A DNA stretch of 5,598 bases from Dehalococcoidales bacterium (lineage in GTDB: Bacteria > Chloroflexota > Dehalococcoidia > Dehalococcoidales > UBA5760). A model generated the notes under the pieces. It saw nothing but the letters and a program-made list of their open reading frames with translations, was not told the DNA's origin and ran no database searches. Below, piece by piece: positions 1 through 5,082 of this stretch. Location: NCBI GenBank assembly GCA_028710655.1, contig JAQTTS010000154.1:1-5598 (forward strand). The letters run 5' to 3'. Position 1 is the stretch's first letter. Every line of letters starts with the position of its first letter. The position numbers were made by a program, and so were the translations under genes.

Positions 1-175
1 ATCTCTATCGGGCAGCAGCTCTCGATAAGGGTTAGCTAGATTGACGACCTGGGTATATTTATCGTCGAAACCGGTGGGTAGTTTTCTTCAGCAGTGAGAT
101 TAACTTAGCCCTAAATCATGGATACCGGTCCAGTTTGGAATACTGCTGAGAGACTGAACATCATGCTAGCTGGTG
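1..175. other. Intergenic stretch downstream of glgP, no convincing gene
   Basis: This stretch follows the glgP stop codon on the minus strand. No open frame here has both a usable start codon and a reasonable length. On the plus strand a frame enters at the left edge and ends with TAG at 33-35; its ten residues (LYRAAALDKG) could be the tail of a convergent gene or chance. On the minus strand a frame with no start codon stays open from 87 to the edge. An 8-bp inverted repeat (TCAGCAGT at 88-95, ACTGCTGA at 142-149) encloses a 46-nt loop. It lacks the compact stem and T-run of an intrinsic terminator, so no glgP terminator is called. Confidence 0.5.
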
Positions 176-2323
176 CTAACGTGGTTTTGTGTTTACCAGT
201 GATAGAAAGGCTGGCTTATACATTCGGTCGGCATATTCCTTGACCATCCGCCGGGTGCAGAAGACGGGTACGGTAGAGCTAACTGACTTCTTAACCAGAT
301 GTATCCAGCCCCTGGGGATGCCTTTAGAATCACGGGAGTAGTAGAGAGGTACGATTTCTGTTTCCATGAGATGATAGAATGCCTCGGCATCCATGGCATC
401 TTCCTCATCCGGACCTAGTCTTGCCGTTTTGTCGCCGAGCACCCACCCGTTGGATCCGTTGTACCCCTCGTGCCACCAGCCATCAGCAACGCTCAGATTA
501 AGCACTCCGTTCAATGCCGCCTTCATTCCGCTGGTACCGGAGGCCTCACGCAACCGGCGTGGAGTATTCAGCCAAACATCTACTCCCTGTACCAGATAGT
601 GGGCCATGTGCATATCATAGTCTTCCACAAAAGCAATTCGACCCTCAAAATCTCTTTCCGTGGCTATAGTATAAACCTGATGCAGGAGGCGCTTGGACGG
701 TAGATCAGCCGGGTGGGATTTTCCGGCGAACACAATCTGAACGGGATAAAGTCTGTTGTTGATCAGGCGTTTTAACCGTTCAATGTCCCGGAAGACCAAT
801 GCTGGCCGTTTGTATTCCGTGAAACGGCGGGCAAAGCCAATGGTCAACACTTCGGAATCAAGTAGTGCCCCCAGAGCCATGATTTGTTTCCAGGGCACAT
901 CATCTTTCAACCATCGACTTCGTATACGTCGCTGGATAGCACGCAACATTTTACGCTTTAGATACAGACGGACTGCCCAGAATTCACCATCCGGGATATC
1001 GGAGATGCGTTCCCATAATCTGGCATCGTCCTGTTCCTCCATCCATTCCAATCCCAGGTACTTTTCGTACAGGGATTTTATTTCCGGCGCAACCCATGTT
1101 GCTACATGTATCCCGTTGGTGATGTGTGATATGGGTACCTGCTCTTCGGGGACCTGTGGCCAGAGCACCTGCCACATCCGCCGGGTGACCTCGCCGTGAA
1201 GCTGGCTTACGCCGCAGCGCTGGTTAGCCATCCGTAGCGCGAATGCTGTCATATCGAAGGGTTGATATGCCGATTCATCGCGCTGTCCCATCCGTAAGAA
1301 GGTTCTCCGATCAATACCCGTATTTTCCAGGTATCCTTTCAGGTATTTCTCCACCCATTCTACCGGGAAGGTATCGTGACCGGCCGGTACGGGCGTATGG
1401 GTGGTAAAGACAGTGGTTGCCCGCACCCTGTTTACGGCATCATCAAAAGAGGCCCCTTTTGTCATCTCTTCACGGGTGCGCTCTAACATCATCAGAGCGG
1501 CGTGCCCTTCGTTGGCATGCCAGACAGCTGGGTTGATACCCAGCTTACGGAGGACACGTACCCCGCCGATACCAAGTACGATCTCCTGTTTCAGACGTAA
1601 GTTACCGTCGGCAACATAAAGCCGTGAGGAGAGTTCCCGATATTGCTCCGGCGTTTCCGTAAGATTGGTGTCAAGTAAATAGATATTGGTGCGTCCTACC
1701 CGTACCTGCCAAACCCCAACGGCGACGGTAATATCACCCAGCTTAACTTCAGCCAGTGATGGGTTGCCATCTGGAGAAAGCACCCGGCTGATAGGTGCTT
1801 CATCAAAGTTGAGATTCTGGTAGATCTCTGTCTGGCAGCTGTTAGGATCAAGACAGAATCGCTGAAGGAAATACCCCTGAGGGTACATGAACCCGATCGC
1901 TGCTAAAGGCAGGCCAAGGTCACTGGCTTCTTTGCAGATATCACCGGCCAGTACTCCCAGACCACCGGCATAAATAGGGAGCGAATTATGTACGGCGAAC
2001 TCCATGGAAAAGTAGGCAACGGGTCCGTTATGCCATTCGGGATGGGTGGTGGCGAACCAGTGAGTCGAATATGCCATATCCGCATCGAAAGTCTTCAGTA
2101 CCGAATCATACAGAGCAACAAAATCGGTATTGTTAGCCACTGCCTGCAGGGCACCCGGTGACATTTCGTTGATTTGTTGTATTGGGTTGTGACCGCTGAG
2201 TTTCCAGCGGTAGTAATCCAGAATACGGAATAATTTGCGTGCTGGCTCGTGCCAACTCCACCACAGGTTGCTGGCAAGTTCATCAAGCCTGCTGATTCGT
2301 TCCGGTAGTTTGGCCGTAGTCAT
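176..2323 (-). CDS. glgP: Alpha-glucan (glycogen/maltodextrin) phosphorylase with N-terminal DUF3417 domain
   Basis: This enzyme removes terminal alpha-1,4-linked glucose from glycogen or maltodextrin with phosphate, releasing glucose-1-phosphate in the cytoplasm. It has 715 aa and is complete. Residues about 10-120 match the DUF3417 cap (NLWWSWHEPARKLF, then HNP). The glycosyltransferase-35 core follows: YFSMEFAVHNSLPIYAGGLG at 104-123, HANEGHAA at 269-276, THTPVPAGHD at 308-317, TNGIHVATW at 402-410 and FARRFTEYKRP at 497-507. The pyridoxal-phosphate site is EASGTSGMKAALNG, with Lys601 as the expected cofactor lysine. This is the shorter phosphorylase type of bacteria and archaea (TIGR02094-like), not the E. 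coli/muscle type. The ATG is supported by AAGGAG at 2333-2338, nine to ten bases upstream. It lies 196 bp downstream of glgA on the same strand, so synthesis and breakdown are paired. Substrate preference (glycogen or shorter maltodextrins) cannot be read from the sequence. Confidence 0.96.
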   Translation of the reverse strand: MTTAKLPERISRLDELASNLWWSWHEPARKLFRILDYYRWKLSGHNPIQQINEMSPGALQAVANNTDFVALYDSVLKTFDADMAYSTHWFATTHPEWHNGPVAYFSMEFAVHNSLPIYAGGLGVLAGDICKEASDLGLPLAAIGFMYPQGYFLQRFCLDPNSCQTEIYQNLNFDEAPISRVLSPDGNPSLAEVKLGDITVAVGVWQVRVGRTNIYLLDTNLTETPEQYRELSSRLYVADGNLRLKQEIVLGIGGVRVLRKLGINPAVWHANEGHAALMMLERTREEMTKGASFDDAVNRVRATTVFTTHTPVPAGHDTFPVEWVEKYLKGYLENTGIDRRTFLRMGQRDESAYQPFDMTAFALRMANQRCGVSQLHGEVTRRMWQVLWPQVPEEQVPISHITNGIHVATWVAPEIKSLYEKYLGLEWMEEQDDARLWERISDIPDGEFWAVRLYLKRKMLRAIQRRIRSRWLKDDVPWKQIMALGALLDSEVLTIGFARRFTEYKRPALVFRDIERLKRLINNRLYPVQIVFAGKSHPADLPSKRLLHQVYTIATERDFEGRIAFVEDYDMHMAHYLVQGVDVWLNTPRRLREASGTSGMKAALNGVLNLSVADGWWHEGYNGSNGWVLGDKTARLGPDEEDAMDAEAFYHLMETEIVPLYYSRDSKGIPRGWIHLVKKSVSSTVPVFCTRRMVKEYADRMYKPAFLSLVNTKPR

Positions 2324-2519
2324 GTGGAACTTCTCCTTTGTTTAACGTGAGTATATTGTTAGAATTATACTCTATCGGGGCAGGACTAGACCAGTTTGTT
2401 CGATGGTTAAATCTTGACGATCGGGTGTGTAGAAAAGTGATCAGGATAAACGTGTGGCAACAAGGGCCGAAAGAGCGGTATGCATAATGGTCAGAACTTG
2501 AGTAAACGGCGGACTGCTT
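2324..2519 (-). promoter_or_regulatory. glgA-glgP intergenic region with candidate glgP promoter and RBS
   Basis: These 196 bp separate two same-strand genes, enough for glgP to have its own promoter. On the minus strand a perfect TATAAT lies at 2364-2369, about 40 bp before the ATG. No good -35 box lies 16-18 bp upstream of it, so it would be weak or activator-dependent. TATACT in the same leader is a second, poorer -10 candidate. A strong Shine-Dalgarno site (AAGGAG, 2333-2338) follows. I found no hairpin with a T-run after the glgA stop, so read-through from glgA is also possible. Confidence 0.4.
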
Positions 2520-3998
2520 CTAATTCGACCGGATTGCCCGCAGTCTGCGTTGCTTGGCCAGTTCGTACAGTTTCTCGTATTTGGGTGCGGAGTGTTCCCA
2601 TGAGAAGTCGGCTTTCATAACGCGGGTTATCAGACTATGCCATTTTTCCTTATTCCGGAAGGCGTCGAGCCCCCGTCGTATCGCGGTCAGGAGTGAGTTG
2701 GTATCATAGTCTCGAAAAGCAAAGCCGAGTCCCTGCGATAAGTCCGGCGAGCAATCTGTCACTATTTCGGTAAGGCCGCCGGTATGTCTTACGATAGGAA
2801 CAGCTCCGTAACGCATGGCGATAGGAACAGCCAGGCCGCAGGGTTCGTAACGGGAAGGGGCGGGAAAGATGTCACAACCGGCAAAGACAAGGTTGGCTAG
2901 GGAGAAGTCAAGGGTAAGGAACATATGGGATTTACCGGGGTACTCTGCTTCCAGCGACCGCAGTTGGTCTTCGTAACCCCGTTCCCCGGTGCCCTGCAAG
3001 ACAAAATAAACATTGAGTTCGGCTAATGAATTTCTAATGGCCTCTAGGGCAATATCGAAGCCTTTCTGCCAAACGATTCTGCCCACCATGCCTACTAATG
3101 GCACATCTCCTCTGGCTGGTAGCCCCGCCCTGTCCAGCAATGCGATCTTGTTGTTCACTCTCCGGTCTGGAAGGTAGCCGGTGTAATGTGCTTCTATCGC
3201 AGGGTCCTTGGCCGGGTTGAATTGGCCGTAATCCAGGCCGTTCAATATGCCGAAAAGACTATCCCTGCGGTGCTGCAACAGCGGGTCTAGCCCCATGCCG
3301 TAGTCAGGGGTTAAAATCTCTCTGGCGTAGGTTTCGCTGACAGTGGAGATAATATCGCTGTGATATATGCCAAGAGCCAGCATGCTGTAGGCCTTTTCAC
3401 GCATGGGATTACCTTCAGGCGGTAGGTAGTCGTAAAGATTGGCGCTCCGGGCGAAATGTTCATCGAACCACCCCTGGTAACCCAGGTTATGAATGGTGAA
3501 TACGGAAGCACAGGAAGAATAAAGAGGGTCGTTGCGCAGTGACCCGCTCAACATGGCCGGCACTACTCCAGTATGCCAGTCATGACAGTGGAAGATATCC
3601 GGCAGCCAGTTCAGTATCCTGGGCGTCTCCAGAACTGCCATCGAGAACAATAGAAAACGCTCCGTATCATCACCATCGCCGTACACGGACGCCCGGTCAA
3701 AATACCTGCTGTTACCCAGCAGGTAAACAGGTGTCCCGTGTTTAAGTAATACCTCGGTAATAGAGACCTCTTCTTCCCTGCCCATGAACCTTATACTGAA
3801 GCTACCGATTGCAGTATTCTGGTAACCTTCCAGATTGATACTGCCGTATCGAGGCATCACCAGCCGAACGTCGTGCCCGTTCAATCTCAGGACTCTCGGC
3901 AATGATCCGGCCACGTCGCCGAGTCCGCCTATCTTGACCAGAGGGCTGGCCTCGGTCGCTGCGAAAAGTACCTTAAAGGGTGTAACCGTATCCGTCAT
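2520..3998 (-). CDS. glgA: Glycogen synthase (GT5 family, GlgA type)
   Basis: This cytoplasmic enzyme transfers glucose from a sugar nucleotide, in bacteria normally ADP-glucose, to the non-reducing end of an alpha-1,4-glucan. It has 492 aa, typical for GlgA. The N-terminal starch-synthase catalytic domain (about 8-255) carries KIGGLGDVAGSLP at 22-34, the nucleotide-sugar loop usually written KTGGL, then HCHDWHTG at 137-144, FTIHNLGYQG at 167-176 and NGLD at 253-256. The C-terminal glycosyltransferase-1 domain (about 298-480) carries GRIVWQKGFD at 306-315 and SRYEPCGL at 382-389, where Glu385 is the expected catalytic acid, followed by HTGGL at 405-409. The ATG is preceded by AGGT five bases upstream, a modest RBS, and the KVLFAATEASP start aligns with family N-termini. 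The gene precedes glgP on the same strand. No glgB or glgC is in the window, so branching and ADP-glucose supply must be encoded elsewhere. Donor choice (ADP- or UDP-glucose) is inferred from family only. Confidence 0.96.
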   Translation of the reverse strand: MTDTVTPFKVLFAATEASPLVKIGGLGDVAGSLPRVLRLNGHDVRLVMPRYGSINLEGYQNTAIGSFSIRFMGREEEVSITEVLLKHGTPVYLLGNSRYFDRASVYGDGDDTERFLLFSMAVLETPRILNWLPDIFHCHDWHTGVVPAMLSGSLRNDPLYSSCASVFTIHNLGYQGWFDEHFARSANLYDYLPPEGNPMREKAYSMLALGIYHSDIISTVSETYAREILTPDYGMGLDPLLQHRRDSLFGILNGLDYGQFNPAKDPAIEAHYTGYLPDRRVNNKIALLDRAGLPARGDVPLVGMVGRIVWQKGFDIALEAIRNSLAELNVYFVLQGTGERGYEDQLRSLEAEYPGKSHMFLTLDFSLANLVFAGCDIFPAPSRYEPCGLAVPIAMRYGAVPIVRHTGGLTEIVTDCSPDLSQGLGFAFRDYDTNSLLTAIRRGLDAFRNKEKWHSLITRVMKADFSWEHSAPKYEKLYELAKQRRLRAIRSN

Positions 3999-4037
3999 GA
4001 CATACCTGGCTTCGCTGAAGTTGGTGGCTGTATTTAG

Positions 4038-4067
4038 ATGTTAAGCCCCAAGTCGAGAGTCTGTCAA
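4038..4067 (-). promoter_or_regulatory. Candidate sigma70-type promoter of glgA
   Basis: On the minus strand a perfect -35 TTGACA (4062-4067) is followed after 18 bp by TAACAT (4038-4043), which matches four of six -10 positions. Transcription would begin near 4031 and leave a leader of about 33 nt before the glgA ATG. The position and perfect -35 make it the best promoter for glgA in the window. The -35 box lies within the dyad TGTCA-ATC-TGACA (4062-4074). Confidence 0.55.
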
Positions 4068-4074
4068 TCTGACA
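4062..4074. promoter_or_regulatory. Operator-like dyad covering the glgA -35 box
   Basis: TGTCA and TGACA form a perfect 5-bp inverted repeat around ATC. It contains the whole proposed -35 box of glgA. A protein bound here would block RNA polymerase, so a repressor site is a reasonable guess. The arms are short and half of the repeat is the -35 consensus itself, so chance is a real alternative. I do not recognise a matching regulator family. Confidence 0.3.
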
Positions 4075-4330
4075 TCAGGTCGGATTAGCCTTCGTCGGCA
4101 GTAATACCGCTTCCCGGATTATTTCGGATTTTGGTAAAAAGCGGTTTTAGTGTGCTAAGCTCGATGCCGGGAAGCCTAACCTGTGTGGTGGAATGGCGTA
4201 TTATATGTATACGCATAATATAAGTATAGACGAACGGCTACGAAAGTACCGGATCCAGCCAATGATCTGTGGCGGAATATACCACCTACCACTACTGGTA
4301 GTCTGAATCCACTTTACAGGCCACCAGTAC

Positions 4331-4364
4331 TAACAAAGCAGGTAGCTCGGGCTACGGGGCTGCT
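4331..4364 (-). terminator. Terminator-like hairpin after the 51-aa gene
   Basis: Read on the minus strand, AGCAG and GTAGC pair with GCTAC and CTGCT around a four-base loop (CCGA), with a CCCC bulge on the 5' arm. The 3' arm is followed by TTGTTA. It begins ten bases after the 51-aa gene stops, the right place for an intrinsic terminator. The T-run is weak and the bulge lowers stability, so termination may be partial. Confidence 0.4.
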
Positions 4365-4373
4365 CATGCCTTT

Positions 4374-4529
4374 TCATCTGAAGATGAAAAGGGCTATGCC
4401 GAAAAGGACTACCCCCACAGCGATAAGAACTGAAATTCCAGCCCCCACCCCACCGGCAATTAAGCAGCAACCTATCACCCCAAAGATCCTCGAAATAATC
4501 GATCCCATAACCATTTTCTTGATGCCCAT
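4374..4529 (-). CDS. Small glycine-rich hydrophobic membrane protein, 51 aa, unknown function
   Basis: I do not recognise a family for this short protein. It starts MGIKKMVMGS, has basic residues at 4, 5 and 14, then 36 uncharged residues (15-50), and ends in Arg51. Ten of its 51 residues are glycine, including a GGVGAG stretch at 26-31 that probably separates two membrane helices (about 10-28 and 32-50). Cys21 and Cys22 are adjacent. There is no signal-peptide cleavage motif and no acidic residue, so it is not a subunit-c-like proton carrier. The case that it is real rests on AGGAAGGA at 4537-4544, seven bases before the ATG, and on its place 70 bp behind the DUF3096-like gene with a terminator-like hairpin after it. 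Met6 and Met8 are poorer alternative starts. It is probably co-transcribed with the upstream gene. Confidence 0.65.
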   Translation of the reverse strand: MGIKKMVMGSIISRIFGVIGCCLIAGGVGAGISVLIAVGVVLFGIALFIFR

Positions 4530-4536
4530 AACTACA

Positions 4537-4544
4537 TCCTTCCT
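4537..4544 (-). promoter_or_regulatory. Shine-Dalgarno site of the 51-aa gene
   Basis: AGGAAGGA on the minus strand lies seven bases before the ATG at 4529. It decides this start over the in-frame Met6 and Met8 codons and is the main support for the gene being translated. Confidence 0.6.
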
Positions 4545-4599
4545 GTGGTTTCTTGCCGATTAATGATTAGATCCTTCTGATTCTAGAAGTCTGCTGATT

Positions 4600-4767
4600 T
4601 CAACATTTTATGAAGTAGAGCAACCCCCATATGATAAGGTATATGCCAACCAGGTAGGCAACTATTTGCGGCTTAACAAGCATGATGATTCCGAAGACAA
4701 TAGCAATAATGGCAAGTATGAAGTATGGGACGGACACTGCTCCAATGAATGGTAACGTCATATCCAT
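4600..4767 (-). CDS. Small membrane protein, DUF3096-like, 55 aa
   Basis: This is a complete two-helix membrane protein of unknown function. Helix one is about residues 12-31, followed by Lys32-Pro33, and helix two about 36-53. The second half (KPQIVAYLVGIYLIIWGLL) fits the pattern I recall for DUF3096: a proline after the first helix, then a tyrosine-rich helix with A/G-IYLI and a glycine near the end. The family assignment is from memory, not a search. Expression is well supported by GGGAGG (4777-4782) nine bases before the ATG and a near-consensus promoter about 25 bp farther up. A second ATG at codon 3 is possible but is less well spaced from the RBS. It is the first gene of a likely two-gene unit with the 51-aa gene and is divergent from the DUF1538 gene. 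DUF3096 proteins have no established role that I know of. Confidence 0.82.
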   Translation of the reverse strand: MDMTLPFIGAVSVPYFILAIIAIVFGIIMLVKPQIVAYLVGIYLIIWGLLYFIKC

Positions 4768-4776
4768 CTACTATTA

Positions 4777-4782
4777 CCTCCC
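4777..4782 (-). promoter_or_regulatory. Strong Shine-Dalgarno site of the DUF3096-like gene
   Basis: GGGAGG on the minus strand lies nine bases before the ATG at 4767. It selects that ATG over the one two codons later and confirms that this 55-codon frame is translated. Confidence 0.75.
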
Positions 4783-4799
4783 GTTTAGTTTTGACACTT

Positions 4800-4828
4800 A
4801 ATATATACCCGGTTTTGCCGCTTGTCAA
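4800..4828 (-). promoter_or_regulatory. Near-consensus sigma70 promoter of the mini-membrane-protein genes
   Basis: On the minus strand, TTGACA (4823-4828, six of six) is followed by exactly 17 bp and TATATT (4800-4805, five of six). The expected start near 4792 leaves a leader of about 25 nt containing the GGGAGG ribosome site. It is the best promoter in the window and suggests strong housekeeping expression of the 55-aa gene and probably the 51-aa gene. Confidence 0.75.
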
Positions 4829-4951
4829 TAGAAAGTTTGCTGCAAAATAAATCGGCGGAAGGTCGGGACGAGCTAATGAGGCGATCCAGTTGGAGGCTGG
4901 AGCGGTTTTGCAGGAGCAGGCACCTGTGAACCTGGATAGGGTGGTCATCTA

Positions 4952-4980
4952 TTGATTGAATTATGAAAAACCTGTAATAT
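4952..4980 (+). promoter_or_regulatory. Candidate promoter of the DUF1538 gene
   Basis: TTGATT (4952-4957, four of six) and TAATAT (4975-4980, four of six) are separated by 17 bp. Transcription would begin near 4987 and give a leader of about 96 nt. The boxes are moderate, so this promoter may be weak or need an activator. Confidence 0.4.
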
Positions 4981-5037
4981 GAGGCTATACAGCAAGGTGG
5001 CGCATTACCTGATATCCCCAGCTAATTATCCGGCTAT

Positions 5038-5057
5038 CCTAGCAAGAACTTGCTGGG
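5038..5057 (+). other. Hairpin in the leader of the DUF1538 gene
   Basis: CCTAGCAA pairs with TTGCTGGG around a GAAC loop, giving eight base pairs with one G-U. It lies 25 bases before the start codon and would be inside the mRNA leader. No T-run follows, so it is not an intrinsic terminator; it could affect mRNA stability or translation. Confidence 0.4.
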
Positions 5058-5082
5058 CCGTTTGGTCTAAGGCGGTTAAGAG

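Larger units (their letters stand above)
3999..4373. other. Long non-coding region upstream of glgA with several inverted repeats
   Basis: No credible gene lies here on either strand; open frames are under about 20 codons. It holds the glgA promoter and dyad (4038-4074) and three CGGATT copies (4081, 4115, 4125). Two overlapping inverted repeats share a central arm: GCTTCCCGG 4109-4117 with CCGGGAAGC 4167-4175, and ACCGCTT 4106-4112 with AAGCGGT 4139-4145. An AT-rich inverted repeat (TATTAT 4199-4204, ATAATA 4215-4220) includes a minus-strand TATAAT (4200-4205) that might be a distal glgA promoter. A CTACCA/TGGTAG hairpin lies at 4286-4301, and TACTGGT 4293-4299 can instead pair with ACCAGTA 4323-4329. 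The left part is probably glgA control DNA and the right part the end of the upstream mini-gene unit. Confidence 0.5.
4768..5082. other. Divergent intergenic region between the mini-genes and the DUF1538 gene
   Basis: This stretch of about 315 bp holds no complete gene. It contains the minus-strand promoter at 4800-4828, a weaker plus-strand promoter at 4952-4980 and a leader hairpin at 5038-5057. Between the promoters, a plus-strand frame without a start codon (4872-4955) translates into protein-like sequence and may be a gene remnant. I see no tRNA and no riboswitch class I can name. Confidence 0.5.

Noticed and set aside
756..1199. A 147-codon open frame on the plus strand, antisense to glgP
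   Set aside because: It lies wholly inside glgP, whose family motifs are intact across the region. Its translation is rich in Arg and Ser with no recognisable domain, as expected of a shadow frame.
3..2379. The 10-bp direct repeat CTCTATCGGG at 3-12 and next to the glgP -10 box (2370-2379)
   Set aside because: Many 10-bp matches are expected by chance in 5.6 kb, and the left copy is cut off by the window edge, so a shared promoter motif cannot be supported.
4366..4563. A 65-codon plus-strand open frame
   Set aside because: It is the antisense of the 51-aa gene. It is Pro/Thr-rich, has no good ribosome site, and the minus-strand frame has better start signals.
4857..4888. GGTCGGGACGAGC, recalling part of a cyclic-di-GMP (GEMM) riboswitch
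   Set aside because: The conserved GCAAACC segment upstream and the rest of the GEMM fold are not there. The site also lies upstream of the proposed DUF1538 promoter, so it would not be in that mRNA.
4673..4948. A 91-codon minus-strand open frame over the divergent region
   Set aside because: It overlaps the DUF3096-like gene in another frame and runs through that gene's promoter and ribosome site. Its translation shows no domain or membrane pattern.
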